Shown in pieces: positions 8,996-18,465 of a stretch of 44,821 nucleotides of DNA. Position numbers and translations under genes: made by a program. Each line of letters opens with the position of its first letter. Positions within the stretch are counted from its first letter, which is position 1. The stretch comes from Labilibaculum euxinicum (GTDB taxonomy: Bacteria > Bacteroidota > Bacteroidia > Bacteroidales > Marinifilaceae). Under the pieces are notes generated by a model, which saw nothing but the letters and a program-made list of their open reading frames with translations, had not been told where the DNA came from and ran no database searches. The stretch spans positions 1-44,821 of the forward strand of contig NZ_WTCR01000021.1 of NCBI RefSeq assembly GCF_009795715.1, in the 5' to 3' direction.

Positions 8996-9415
8996 ATGGT
9001 AAAATTTAACTTCTTTTTAATTCTTGTATTTCTTCTTTTTTCCGGATGTAAAGATAAAAAAACAATAACTCCGATTGAAAAAGGTAAGGTTGTAGAACAG
9101 ACAGCAAAACGATTGGTTCCCGAACTAACACCTGAACCAAACAAGCCAGATCCAAAATTTACAAGTGAGCAAATTGCTGAAAACAGGAATTCTTTTGATT
9201 ATCACATTGTAGCCGCCAGCTACAATAATTTAAGTCAGGCTGAAAATTTTAAAGGTAAATTGTACCAAAAAGGATATCCAAGTATTGTAATGGAACAAAA
9301 CGGCAAGTTCCGTGTTGTAATGCAATCATTTAATAAAAAAGAAACTGCAGTAAAAGAACTGATTCGATTACGGAAGTTGAATAAAACACCGGATTTGTGG
9401 TTGTTGCACCAATAA
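8996..9415 (+). CDS. SPOR-domain lipoprotein (second of a pair)
   Basis: A paralogue of the preceding gene, 139 residues. Signal peptide with lipobox FSGC, then KDKK, a proline-rich linker, and a SPOR domain near the C-terminus (YHIVAASYNNLSQAENFKG). I choose the ATG at 8996 (MVKFNFF). An in-frame TTG at 8978 would put charged residues before the signal peptide. The two genes share order of parts and spacing but differ clearly in sequence, so the duplication is old. They are probably one transcript. Confidence 0.78.
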   Translation: MVKFNFFLILVFLLFSGCKDKKTITPIEKGKVVEQTAKRLVPELTPEPNKPDPKFTSEQIAENRNSFDYHIVAASYNNLSQAENFKGKLYQKGYPSIVMEQNGKFRVVMQSFNKKETAVKELIRLRKLNKTPDLWLLHQ

Positions 9416-9426
9416 ATAATAGAATT

Positions 9427-10029
9427 TTATATTAACAGCATACAAGAACAGATTGTTACTAAACCAACTATAAAACCTGCGTAAACCTGAGATGGAGTAT
9501 GCAGGTTTAATTTTAACCGGGAATACGCAATTAATCCTGCAAAAATAATCCCCACCATAAATACAAGTTTTAGAGAACTGGAATAAAGTATGGTAAATGC
9601 AATTACCATTCCTAAAAAGCCCCCAATACCTGCCATATGCAAACTAATTTTCCACTTTAGTGAGATAAGAGTAACTATGACGATAGAAATAATAGCGGCC
9701 AGTTGTAAATTAGCAACAATCCTTGTGATTGGAAATTTAAGCAACATGTAATAGCCTAAAAAGTAAAATAGTAGTGTTAATACTAAGGGAATGAGCCTTT
9801 CCTGACGTTTTTCCAAACCAATATCTGAAATGATATTCTGATTCTTCAGTAAAGGCAAAATACTTAAGGGAAGTAATACCGTTGAAATTACTACAATCAT
9901 ATAAATTACACGTACCAATTGATGGGGCGCAAAGTCAAGATAAGTTCCTGAATGAAATATTACAAAAACAGAAATTAATGGCATTAACATTGGGTGTGCC
10001 ACTCCTGATATTATTCGAGCGAAATTCAT
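9427..10029 (-). CDS. PAP2-like integral membrane protein
   Basis: A 200-residue protein with about six membrane spans. Three segments echo the phosphatase motifs of the PAP2 superfamily: EKRQERLIPL (73-82, like KxxxxxxRP), ISLHMAG (about 128-134, in place of PSGH) and SRLKLNLHTPSQVYAG (about 169-184, like SRxxxxxHxxxD). In the second motif the usual PSG is replaced by ISL, and in the third the aspartate after histidine is replaced by glutamine. Activity as a lipid phosphatase is therefore uncertain. It is downstream of rpoN on the same strand, with a hairpin between. Confidence 0.65.
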   Translation of the reverse strand: MNFARIISGVAHPMLMPLISVFVIFHSGTYLDFAPHQLVRVIYMIVVISTVLLPLSILPLLKNQNIISDIGLEKRQERLIPLVLTLLFYFLGYYMLLKFPITRIVANLQLAAIISIVIVTLISLKWKISLHMAGIGGFLGMVIAFTILYSSSLKLVFMVGIIFAGLIAYSRLKLNLHTPSQVYAGFIVGLVTICSCMLLI

Positions 10030-10094
10030 AATAGTAGATTTAAAATGCAGAATAGAAAATGTGAAAAAAGATTACATCATTTATCCAAGCCCTT

Positions 10095-10132
10095 TAACAA
10101 AACAAAGGTGCAAAGATAATTGTCTTTGCACC
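10095..10132 (-). terminator. Hairpin after rpoN that also holds a -7 element
   Basis: GGTGCAAAGA and TCTTTGCACC (10107-10132) form a perfect 10-bp stem with a six-base loop, followed on the minus strand by TTTGTTTTGTT, so it can end rpoN. The minus-strand TATCTTTG at 10111-10118, inside the stem, is an exact -7 element for the downstream membrane-protein gene. Confidence 0.5.
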
Positions 10133-10156
10133 AACTCGTTTATTCTTTAACAAAAT

Positions 10157-11611
10157 TTATAATTCTTTTCTCAATCTGGCCACAGGAATATTTAATTGTT
10201 CTCTGTATTTAGCTACAGTGCGCCTGGCTATCAGATACGATTTTTCCTTTAAAATAACCGCTAACTTATCATCAGTTAATGGCTTCTTCTTGTCCTCATT
10301 ATCAATGCACTCCTGCAATATTTTCTTTATTTCACGAGTCGACACCTCTTCTCCCGAATCGGTTTGCAAACCTTCTGAGAAGAAATACTTTAAGGAAAAA
10401 ATACCAAAATGAGTTTGTATGTATTTCGAATTTGATACCCGTGATATGGTTGAAATATCCAGCCCTGTTATTTCAGCAATATCTTTCAAAATCATTGGTC
10501 TGAGTTTACGTTCATCACCTTCCAGAAAATATTCCCGCTGAAAATCAATAATCGCGTTCATGCTTATCAACAATGTATTTTGTCTTTGTTTAATTGCATC
10601 AATAAACCATTTTGCAGAATCGAGCTTTTGCTTCACAAACATAACGGCGTCTTTATTCTCTCGTGACTGATTTTTCTTATTGCCGGAATAATCCTCTAGC
10701 ATCTCGGAATAAGCTCTGCTAATGTGCAGTTCGGGAACATTTCGTGAATTCAGGCTCAATAACAAATCGCCATCTTCCTCTTCCAATATAAAATCGGGAA
10801 TAATAGTAGGCGATGCTTTATCTAATGGGTTATTAAATGTGCTTCCCGGCTTTGGATTTAACTTTAAAATTTCGTCAACAGCACATTTAAAATCTTCATC
10901 GCTTGCGCCAACTCTCTTCTGAATTTTATCGTAGTGCTTTTTGGTAAACTCTTCAAAATTCTTTTTCAGAATCAGCTTAGCTAATTTTACATCTGGATTA
11001 AATTTCCCTTTGCGTTCAATCTGAAGAAGCAAGCACTCCTGTAAGTCGCGTGCACCAACTCCTGCCGGATCAAAATCCTGGATTACCCGTAACAATTCCA
11101 CTAATTCTTCATAAGAAGTTTCAACACCCATCGAAAAAGCCAAATCATCCACAATACTTTCAATCTCTCTTCGCAGGTATCCGTCTTCATCAATATTTCC
11201 AATCAGATATTCCGTTAAAGCATATTTTTCAGGAGTAAGAATGCGCAATCCCAATTGTGATATCAGCAATTCATGAAAAGTTGTTCCTCCCGAAAAAGGG
11301 ATTTCTTCGTGCTTGTCATCCTGCGAATAATTTTGTGCAGAAAGTTTATAAGATGGAGTATCTTCATCATTCATATAATCTTCCAAAGAAAATTCTTCCT
11401 GATCCTTATCTTTCTCGGGAGCTTCATCAGATTGATTATCATCTTGATAATCCTCTTCATTATTTCCTTCTTCCAGAACAGGATTCTCTTCCAACTCCTT
11501 TTTAATTCGCTCTTCAAGCTGCAAAGTTGGAAGCTCCAACAATTTTATCACCTGAATTTGCTGAGGCGATAATTTCTGTAATAACTTTTGCTGTAAACTT
11601 TGCTTTAGCAT
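10157..11611 (-). CDS. rpoN: RNA polymerase sigma-54 factor
   Basis: Alternative sigma factor that needs an ATP-using activator. Region I is the glutamine/leucine-rich N-terminus (MLKQSLQQKLLQKLSPQQ) that contacts activators. An acidic region II follows (residues about 50-90). The helix-turn-helix stretch TGLDISTISRVSNSKYIQ contacts DNA, and the diagnostic RpoN box ARRTVAKYRE is at about 462-471. The start at 11611 is chosen because region I begins there. An ATG 27 codons upstream (11692) would add an unrelated N-terminus. Length is 484 residues. It lies downstream of asnS but is separated from it by a terminator and 308 bases. Confidence 0.95.
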   Translation of the reverse strand: MLKQSLQQKLLQKLSPQQIQVIKLLELPTLQLEERIKKELEENPVLEEGNNEEDYQDDNQSDEAPEKDKDQEEFSLEDYMNDEDTPSYKLSAQNYSQDDKHEEIPFSGGTTFHELLISQLGLRILTPEKYALTEYLIGNIDEDGYLRREIESIVDDLAFSMGVETSYEELVELLRVIQDFDPAGVGARDLQECLLLQIERKGKFNPDVKLAKLILKKNFEEFTKKHYDKIQKRVGASDEDFKCAVDEILKLNPKPGSTFNNPLDKASPTIIPDFILEEEDGDLLLSLNSRNVPELHISRAYSEMLEDYSGNKKNQSRENKDAVMFVKQKLDSAKWFIDAIKQRQNTLLISMNAIIDFQREYFLEGDERKLRPMILKDIAEITGLDISTISRVSNSKYIQTHFGIFSLKYFFSEGLQTDSGEEVSTREIKKILQECIDNEDKKKPLTDDKLAVILKEKSYLIARRTVAKYREQLNIPVARLRKEL

Positions 11612-11919
11612 ACTGATTCCGTTCTTTTTTTTGAATGAAGCAAGGTACATATTCTCTTGTGAACTTACAAGAAGATCATCACTCAAGTACAATTTTCAAG
11701 CCATAAGTGGTAAGTATCAAAATCTTAAGCACAACAGGCATGCTCAAAAAGCTCAAAATAAGTAGCTTAGTTTATCGTTTTTTTTATAAATAATTCTGTC
11801 AGGCTTTGGCTTATCAGGATAAAACTCCAAATTTCAATTTCAACATTCATAATTTAGAGCACAAAAAAACCGTACTACATATGCAATACGGTTTTCAATA
11901 TCATTTGGTTTTTACCCTC
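11612..11919. other. Spacer between asnS and rpoN
   Basis: Holds the asnS terminator (11863-11895) and presumably the rpoN promoter, which I cannot place with confidence. No gene, RNA or repeat is recognisable. Confidence 0.5.
11863..11895 (-). terminator. Terminator of asnS
   Basis: On the minus strand AAACCGTATTGC pairs imperfectly with GTAGTACGGTTT, followed by a T run. It lies 25 bases past the asnS stop. Confidence 0.7.
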
Positions 11920-13365
11920 TTAAAACTCAGCATTTTTTGGTGTTCTTGGGAAAGGAATTACGTCGCGGATATTACCCATTCCGGTAACAAACAACATCAT
12001 TCTTTCAAATCCTAACCCAAAGCCGCTATGAGTAGCTGTTCCAAATCTTCTGGTATCTAAATACCAATCCATATCTTCAGCAGGTATACCCATTTCTTTC
12101 ATACGGGTCACCAATTTATCCAAATCTTCCTCACGCTGCGATCCTCCAATAATCTCACCAATTCCCGGGAATAGAATATCCATAGCAGCTACAGTTTTTC
12201 CATCCTCATTTTGTTTCATATAGAAAGATTTAATCTCCTTTGGATAATCAATCAAGATAACCGGTTTCATGAATTTCTTCTCTACCAGATATCTCTCATG
12301 CTCTGACTGCAGATCAGCTCCCCAACCATCAATCAAATATTGAAATTTCTTCTTTTTATTGGGCTGAGAGTTACGAAGAATATCAATTGCCTCCGTATAA
12401 GTTAAACGAACAAAGTCGTTCTCCAAAACAAATTTCAATTTCTCAATCAATTCCATTGATTGTTCATCAGCTTTCTTCCCTTTTTCCTCTTCTTTTAATC
12501 TCTTACTCAAAAATTCAAGATCTTCCATACAGTTATCCAAAGCATATTTAATCATATACTTTAAAAACTCTTCGGCCAAATCCATGTTATCGGTGATATC
12601 ATAGAAAGCCATTTCAGGTTCTATCATCCAGAACTCTGCCAGATGACGGGTTGTATTTGAATTTTCAGCCCGGAATGTAGGACCAAAAGTATAAATTTCT
12701 CCCAAAGACATTGCTCCCAATTCACCTTCCAACTGACCGGAAACTGTAAGATTTGTTTCCTTTCCGAAAAAATCTTCCTTATAATTAATGCTTCCATCTT
12801 CGTTTAAAGGTGGATTTTTAGCATCCAAAGTACTTACTCTAAACATTTCACCGGCACCTTCAGCATCCGAACCTGTAATAAGCGGCGTATGCATATAGAA
12901 AAAACCTTTTTTATTAAAGAATTCGTGTACCGCAAAAGCCATTGCATGGCGAATACGGAAAACCGCACTAAATGTACTGGTACGAAAACGTAAATGCGCT
13001 TTTTCTCTCAAAAATTCCAAAGAATGTTTCTTTGGTTGAAGTGGGTATTTTTCGGGATCGGCAACACCTAAAACCTCAATTTTTGTAGCAGAAATCTCAA
13101 CACTTTGTCCGCTTCCCTGCGATGCGATAACCTCTCCAACAACAGAAATCGCTGCACCTGTAGAAATTTTCTTTAATAAATCCTCATTAAAATTTGGAAC
13201 ATCAACAACGATCTGAAGATTATTAATAGTAGAACCATCATTTAAAGCGATAAAATTAATTTGCTTGTTTCCACGCTTGGTTCTAACCCAACCTTTCACA
13301 TTTACTTCACTGCCAACTTCATTTGAAATCAACAGCTTTTTGATCTTAATTCTTTTCTGTTCCAT
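11920..13365 (-). CDS. asnS: Asparaginyl-tRNA synthetase
   Basis: Charges tRNA-Asn with asparagine. A class II synthetase of the AspRS/AsnRS group. The N-terminal OB-fold anticodon-binding domain (about residues 15-100: [21 protein letters not shown]) is followed by a catalytic domain with motif 2 ([17 protein letters not shown]) and motif 3 ([12 protein letters not shown]). At 481 residues it is slightly longer than many AsnRS. The extra length lies in a lysine-rich insert after about residue 285 ([13 protein letters not shown]). The minus-strand TATTTTTG at 13399-13406 is a candidate -7 element. Confidence 0.95.
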   Translation of the reverse strand: MEQKRIKIKKLLISNEVGSEVNVKGWVRTKRGNKQINFIALNDGSTINNLQIVVDVPNFNEDLLKKISTGAAISVVGEVIASQGSGQSVEISATKIEVLGVADPEKYPLQPKKHSLEFLREKAHLRFRTSTFSAVFRIRHAMAFAVHEFFNKKGFFYMHTPLITGSDAEGAGEMFRVSTLDAKNPPLNEDGSINYKEDFFGKETNLTVSGQLEGELGAMSLGEIYTFGPTFRAENSNTTRHLAEFWMIEPEMAFYDITDNMDLAEEFLKYMIKYALDNCMEDLEFLSKRLKEEEKGKKADEQSMELIEKLKFVLENDFVRLTYTEAIDILRNSQPNKKKKFQYLIDGWGADLQSEHERYLVEKKFMKPVILIDYPKEIKSFYMKQNEDGKTVAAMDILFPGIGEIIGGSQREEDLDKLVTRMKEMGIPAEDMDWYLDTRRFGTATHSGFGLGFERMMLFVTGMGNIRDVIPFPRTPKNAEF

Positions 13366-13398
13366 TTTATATTACTGGTTAATGAGATAATAAGTTTA

Positions 13399-13406
13399 CA
13401 AAAATA
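13399..13406 (-). promoter_or_regulatory. Candidate -7 element for asnS
   Basis: TATTTTTG on the minus strand matches TAnnTTTG, about 34 bases before the asnS start. No clear -33 TTTG is seen at 19-21 bases. Confidence 0.35.
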
Positions 13407-13642
13407 TAAAATTGGATTCAATTATGGTCTTATTAAGTAAATAATCAGCCAAAATCGTAAGACAAACTCGATATTTATTCTCTTAATAAACTGAAATACC
13501 TTTTTTTTTCAACATTAAAGCAGTAGTGCAAACGATTGATTTAATGATACTTATTTATATCACAAAGGAATTTAATACAAGTATGATTATGATTTTTTGT
13601 CAAGATTAGTATCTTTAAGGCCTTCAAATAATCAGTAAGTAT

Positions 13643-15301
13643 ATGATTGAGAATAAGTTAATCGAAAAGATTCGAAAAACCATACATAAAAACTGGGAGC
13701 AACCAGCATTTACCAATTACCAAAAAGACACCTTAACTTATCAGGAAGTTGCTCAAAGAATACATTGGATGCATCTTCTTTTTAAAGAGTTAGGAATAAA
13801 AAAAGGAGACAAAATTGCAGTTATTGGTCGTAATTTAAACAATTGGGCTGTTACTTATTTGGGAACCATAACTTATGGAGCTGTAATTGTACCCATTCTT
13901 CCTGATTTTAATTCCAGCGATATTCATCACATCGTTAATCATTCCGAATCTACATTACTTTTTACAACCGAAAATATTTTCAATAAAATTGATGATTCAA
14001 AAATTGAAAAACTGAAAGGTATTATTTCATTGGAGGATTATAACGTTTTTTGTTCATCGTGCGACAAATTGAAAAAAGCAGTTGAAAAAGCCAATGCAGA
14101 ATCACTAAAAAATAAGGTAGATAAAAACAAACTGGATTACGCCAATCCTAAAGATGAAGATATTGCAGTTCTATCGTATACATCAGGTACATCCGGATTT
14201 TCGAAAGGGGTAATGCTGGCCTATGAGTCACTGTATTCGAATATACAAATTGGCTTCGATTATATGGATTTTCGTCCTCAGGACAAGATCGTTTCATTTT
14301 TGCCATTGGCACATGTATTCGGCTGTATGTTCGAATTCCTCACCGAATTCTGTTGTGGCTGTCATGTTATATTTCTCTCGAGAGTGCCAACTCCTCAAAT
14401 AATAACCAAGGCCTTTCAGGAAGTACAACCTCGGTTAATCTGTTTGGTTCCTCTTATAATGGAGAAAATCTATAAAAAAAGAATATTGCCTGTATTGGAA
14501 AGCAGAAGAGTGAAACTAATGCTGAAGATCCCATTACTGGAAAAGAAAATTTACAAAAAGATTCGAAATTCACTCACTGAAACCTTTGGCGGGAAATTTA
14601 TCGAAGTGATTATTGGAGGCGCGGCCTTAAGCAAAGAAGTGGAAGATTTTCTTCTAAAAATAGAATTTCCATTTTCTGTTGGTTACGGAATGACGGAGTG
14701 TGGTCCATTAATTAGTTATAGTTCAAACAGTAAATTTCGTGCACATTCCTGTGGTAAAGTAGTTGATCGCATGCAGGTTAGAATCAAATCTGACGACCCG
14801 TTTAATATTGTAGGTGAAATTCAGGTGAAGGGCTCCAATGTAATGAAGGGCTACTACAAAAATCCTGAAGCTACAAAAGAAGCCCTTGATAAAGACGGTT
14901 GGTTGGGAACAGGTGATCTTGGAATCATTGATAAAGACGATAACATATACATCAAAGGCAGATGTAAGAATATGCTGCTTGGTCCATCCGGACAGAATAT
15001 TTATCCGGAAGAAATTGAAGCATGCTTAAATAATATGCCGTTTATTCAGGAATCAATTGTTACTGATGATAAAGATCACAAGTTAATTGCACTGATCTAT
15101 CCGGATTACGAAGCTTGTGATGCGGAAGGATTAAGCAAAGACGAAATTGAAGAAGCTCTTAATAAGGACAAGCAAATTTTAAACAAAAGCTTTCCTGCCT
15201 ATATGAAAATATCACGGGTTATTGTATTTCCCGAGGAATTTAAGAAAACTCCCAAAAGAAATATAAAAAGATATTTGTACACTAGTTTGTATCACGAATA
15301 A
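13643..15301 (+). CDS. Long-chain fatty acid-CoA ligase (AMP-forming)
   Basis: A 552-residue member of the adenylate-forming ANL superfamily that activates a carboxylic acid, probably a fatty acid, to its CoA thioester. The P-loop-like motif YTSGTSGFSKG is at 179-189, the adenine-binding motif GYGMTECGP near 345, the hinge GWLGTGDLG near 425, and NIYPEEIE near the C-terminal domain. The conserved lysine expected near the end lies in KKTPKRNIKRY. Overall it resembles FadD/AMP-binding proteins of Bacteroidota. The exact chain length cannot be told. It is a single-gene unit ended by a strong hairpin. Confidence 0.85.
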   Translation: MIENKLIEKIRKTIHKNWEQPAFTNYQKDTLTYQEVAQRIHWMHLLFKELGIKKGDKIAVIGRNLNNWAVTYLGTITYGAVIVPILPDFNSSDIHHIVNHSESTLLFTTENIFNKIDDSKIEKLKGIISLEDYNVFCSSCDKLKKAVEKANAESLKNKVDKNKLDYANPKDEDIAVLSYTSGTSGFSKGVMLAYESLYSNIQIGFDYMDFRPQDKIVSFLPLAHVFGCMFEFLTEFCCGCHVIFLSRVPTPQIITKAFQEVQPRLICLVPLIMEKIYKKRILPVLESRRVKLMLKIPLLEKKIYKKIRNSLTETFGGKFIEVIIGGAALSKEVEDFLLKIEFPFSVGYGMTECGPLISYSSNSKFRAHSCGKVVDRMQVRIKSDDPFNIVGEIQVKGSNVMKGYYKNPEATKEALDKDGWLGTGDLGIIDKDDNIYIKGRCKNMLLGPSGQNIYPEEIEACLNNMPFIQESIVTDDKDHKLIALIYPDYEACDAEGLSKDEIEEALNKDKQILNKSFPAYMKISRVIVFPEEFKKTPKRNIKRYLYTSLYHE

Positions 15302-15342
15302 AAATAGAAATCCATTCCTTTAAAGAATGGATTTCTATTTTT
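15302..15342. terminator. Bidirectional terminator
   Basis: AAATAGAAATCCATTC and GAATGGATTTCTATTT form a perfect 16-bp stem with the loop ctttaaa, with T runs on both strands. It overlaps the end of the converging gene (stop at 15335). Confidence 0.8.
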
Positions 15343-16189
15343 TAAATAAACCATTCTGAAGGCGGGTTGTGTGATTCAATTTAAAGACAAAATCCATAAC
15401 CGGCATCACTAAAAACTGAGACCCGTAATTGGTGTTCAGGTAGTATAATTTATACCCTCCCGAAACAGAAAATTTACTGTCGCGGTGCCAATGAATTTTC
15501 CCCTGACTCTCAGCAGCCCATTCACCATTAAAATCGATAGAATAATAATCTGCGTTGATCGAAAAGTTAAAATTCCGGTAAACATTTCCATCCAATTCTA
15601 CTCCTGCAAAATAAAGCTTTTGGCTGTTATGACAGGATGCTGTTCTGTGGTATAAAAAATGATAATCCAGTAATGGCAACTGAGAGTCTCCTGTTGTTAA
15701 CGAAAAATCAAAACCAAGCCTTCCTGTAAGTACTAAATCGGGAAGTTTAATAAAACAATCTTTAGGCTGGGGATTAATTATATGACTAACAATCAATTCA
15801 TTTCTAAAGGTGAAAATATGAGGAACTACTGCCGACTTAGGTATTTGATCTTGAAATCCACTACTTCTTGCCCATTTAAGACCAAGCGTTGGATAATAAA
15901 AGCTGTGTTGGGTTGAAACAATTGTGTTTTGCCCGAACCATTCATGTTTTACTCCAACATTAGGAGCAAATGGAAACAGTAATAACTGAGAATTAATTTC
16001 CGTTTTGGGATAATTCCCATATCTGCTTACTGCTAATGCACTTAGATGTATTTCACCCGAGGGAACCACCTTAGCTCCCCGTTCAGTCCAACTGCTGAAA
16101 TAATCAATACGTTCTCCTCCAACCAAGGAAACTTGAGCCATGCTGTTGCCGGCAACAAGTAGCAAAAAAAGCCATAATAAATTCTTCAT
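15335..16189 (-). CDS. Putative outer-membrane beta-barrel protein
   Basis: A 284-residue exported protein from the ATG at 16189 (MKNLLWLFLL). An ATG three codons earlier is also possible. The signal peptide ends near MAQVS. The mature part has alternating polar and aromatic strands (for example NTIVSTQHSFYYPTLGLKW, NFNFSINADYYSIDFNGEW, KFSVSGGYKLYYLN) typical of outer-membrane barrels, but ends in LFKK rather than an aromatic residue. I do not recognise a named family. Its role is unknown. It converges on the acyl-CoA ligase gene and shares its terminator. Confidence 0.6.
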   Translation of the reverse strand: MKNLLWLFLLLVAGNSMAQVSLVGGERIDYFSSWTERGAKVVPSGEIHLSALAVSRYGNYPKTEINSQLLLFPFAPNVGVKHEWFGQNTIVSTQHSFYYPTLGLKWARSSGFQDQIPKSAVVPHIFTFRNELIVSHIINPQPKDCFIKLPDLVLTGRLGFDFSLTTGDSQLPLLDYHFLYHRTASCHNSQKLYFAGVELDGNVYRNFNFSINADYYSIDFNGEWAAESQGKIHWHRDSKFSVSGGYKLYYLNTNYGSQFLVMPVMDFVFKLNHTTRLQNGLFKK

Positions 16190-16419
16190 ACAAATCATCT
16201 TTCCTTAAATAACCACAAAATTCACATTTTATTATTTGGTTCACAAATACAAAGAATCCTTTCTGCAAAACACCTTGTCTCAATCCTTTTACCGATAAAA
16301 TATGAAGAGTTACCTAATAAGTTGATCTGAAATAAAACAAGATCTATATTTTTATTGTTGCAATATTAAACCTATAGAATTAAAATGACTTTAGTGTTAA
16401 GAAGAGTTAATAAAAGAAA

Positions 16420-16447
16420 GGAAACTTTTAACACAAAGATAGTTTCC
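16420..16447. promoter_or_regulatory. Likely TetR operator
   Basis: GGAAACT-N14-AGTTTCC is a perfect 7-bp inverted repeat 30 bases before the tetR start. Its right arm overlaps the TTTC that would serve as the -33 element, so binding should block transcription of the efflux operon and of tetR itself. Confidence 0.5.
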
Positions 16448-16472
16448 GGAGTTTTTTATTGATTTATATTTG
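16443..16472 (+). promoter_or_regulatory. Candidate promoter of the efflux operon
   Basis: TTTC (16443-16446), 18 bases, then TATATTTG (16465-16472), an exact -7 element. The predicted transcript start falls at or next to the ATG at 16477, suggesting a leaderless or almost leaderless message. Confidence 0.45.
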
Positions 16473-16476
16473 CTGC

Positions 16477-17085
16477 ATGAATGAGCAAAAAACAAATATC
16501 ATTACTACTAGTTGGGCTTTATTTTTCCAATATGGTATTAAAAGTATAAGCATGGATGACATTGCTTCAAAAATGGGCATGTCTAAAAAAACATTATATA
16601 ATTATTTCACCAACAAAAATGAACTAATAAATGAAGCTTGTAAATGGGATATCAAAAACCCTCAGTTTTCCTTTAAATCTGATCGAATAATCAATTTAAA
16701 CGCACTCGATCAGTATTTTGAATTTTTTAATTTTATTAATGAGAGGATTCTTAAAAAATGTGATTCGTTAGACTATGATCTAAAAAAATACTACCCTGAA
16801 ATATGGTTGAAAATTAAAGAGGAGAAAATTAAAAATTTCCAAATAGAGATAATTTACAATCTGCAAAAAGGAATTAAAGAAGGCCTGTATCGGCCGGAAT
16901 TAGATGTTCTGTTTATAAGTAAAAATCTGGTTAGTTTTTATTTAAATCTTAACACAACCGAATATCAGGTGTTTTCAAGCAATGAAGTTTTTAATAAAGA
17001 TATGCACATAGAACTGACCCTCTATCATCTTTATGGTATTTGTACAAATAAAGGAATTGAATATTTTAAAAATAAATTTAAATAA
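16477..17085 (+). CDS. TetR/AcrR-family transcriptional regulator
   Basis: A 202-residue repressor-type regulator. The N-terminal helix-turn-helix is clear: ITTSWALFFQYGIKSISMDD then IASKMGMSKKTLYNYFTNK (about residues 9-47). The C-terminal ligand domain is helical and not informative about the ligand. The start at 16477 (MNEQKTN) is chosen because it lies just before helix 1 and just after the candidate promoter. An in-frame TTG 18 bases upstream lies within the -7 region. The tolC-like gene begins four bases after its stop, so it heads the efflux operon and most likely controls it. Confidence 0.88.
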   Translation: MNEQKTNIITTSWALFFQYGIKSISMDDIASKMGMSKKTLYNYFTNKNELINEACKWDIKNPQFSFKSDRIINLNALDQYFEFFNFINERILKKCDSLDYDLKKYYPEIWLKIKEEKIKNFQIEIIYNLQKGIKEGLYRPELDVLFISKNLVSFYLNLNTTEYQVFSSNEVFNKDMHIELTLYHLYGICTNKGIEYFKNKFK

Positions 17086-17089
17086 TACA

Positions 17090-18436
17090 ATGAAAAACAT
17101 CCTACCAGCATTAATGGTGATTTTTATTGGACTCGGTACTCCCGCAAAAGCACAAACTGAATCCAACTTAAAACTTACCTTAGCCGAAGCACAACAGTAC
17201 GCTTTGGAAAATTCGTACTCGATAAAATCAACTGAATATGATTTGCAAGTGGCCAGAAAAAAGGTTTGGGAAACGATTGCCGATGGTTTGCCTCAAATTG
17301 ACGCAGCACTTGATTACAACAATAATCTAAATTTATCAGTTTCCTTGCTTCCTTCTGAATTTTTTGGAGGCACACCAGGAACTTATACTCCAATTAAATT
17401 TGGTCAGCGATATACCAGCTCTGCTTCAGTTAGTGTTAGTCAGAAAATTTTCGACGGATCTTACATTGTTGGAACAATGGCTGCCAAAGTTTTTGTACAA
17501 CTTTCTCAGAATCAAAAAGAAAAATCAGAAATTGAGATTAAAAATACTGTGTCTCAAGCCTACTTTACCGTTTTGGTTGCCGAAGAAAATTACAAAACCA
17601 TTCAGGAAAATCTCGAAATTAATCAGAAACTCCTAACCGAAACTGATGCGTATCACCAAAATGGTTTTAGAGAAGAATTGGATGTAGATCAAATTCGACT
17701 GATGCTCAATACAAATAAAAATCAATTAGCAGATGCCAAAAGAGCTATTCAAACTTCACTAATTATATTAAAATTTGGCTTAGGGATAGAAATTGATGAA
17801 AAAATTGAGTTGACCAATAGCCTGGAAGAACTGGTTGATCCTATTAGAACAGAATCGCCGGTAATTTCAAATTTTAATATGTCTGATCATATTGATTTCA
17901 GAATTATTGAGACCCAATTAAAAGCACAGGAATTGATTATAAAAAATGAAAAAGCGGCTTATTTACCAACTATTTCGGCCTTTTACAACTATGGTAAAAA
18001 CACCAGTTCAGATTATACCAATGTATTCAGATCTGATGTTCCCTGGTTTAAATCATCAGTTCTTGGATTTCAATTAAAAATGCCGATTTTTTCGGCAGGC
18101 CAAAAGCGTTCAAGAATTAAGCAAGAGAAAATCAATTTTATGAAGCTGGAAAATCAACAGGAGATGACTCAACAAAATCTTAAAATGGATGTAACTCTAT
18201 CTTTTACCAACTTGTTGAATGCTCAGGAGAAATATGAAAATGATATAGAAGGCTTAAAAATTGCCAAACGAATTTTCGATAGAACCCAAATCAAATTTAA
18301 GGAAGGAATATCTACAAGTACAGAATTATCTGAAAACGAAAAACAATACCTGGATTCGCATTCCGCATATATTAATTCAACGCTCTCGCTTTTAAATTCG
18401 AAAATTGCCTTTGAAAAAGCCTTGGGTAAATTGTAA
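17090..18436 (+). CDS. TolC-family outer membrane efflux protein
   Basis: Outer-membrane channel of a tripartite pump. A 448-residue protein with signal peptide (cleavage near KAQTE, about residue 23) and two TolC-type repeats of long coiled-coil helices, each starting with a pattern like LTLAEAQQYALENSYSIKS (about 28-46) and a second near residue 280. Barrel strands lie between them. The ATG at 17090 is chosen since the signal peptide begins there. Frames opening earlier overlap the tetR gene. It is followed by the adaptor after 29 bases. Confidence 0.9.
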   Translation: MKNILPALMVIFIGLGTPAKAQTESNLKLTLAEAQQYALENSYSIKSTEYDLQVARKKVWETIADGLPQIDAALDYNNNLNLSVSLLPSEFFGGTPGTYTPIKFGQRYTSSASVSVSQKIFDGSYIVGTMAAKVFVQLSQNQKEKSEIEIKNTVSQAYFTVLVAEENYKTIQENLEINQKLLTETDAYHQNGFREELDVDQIRLMLNTNKNQLADAKRAIQTSLIILKFGLGIEIDEKIELTNSLEELVDPIRTESPVISNFNMSDHIDFRIIETQLKAQELIIKNEKAAYLPTISAFYNYGKNTSSDYTNVFRSDVPWFKSSVLGFQLKMPIFSAGQKRSRIKQEKINFMKLENQQEMTQQNLKMDVTLSFTNLLNAQEKYENDIEGLKIAKRIFDRTQIKFKEGISTSTELSENEKQYLDSHSAYINSTLSLLNSKIAFEKALGKL

Positions 18437-18465
18437 TACTAACATCCTACAAAAAACATTATAAA

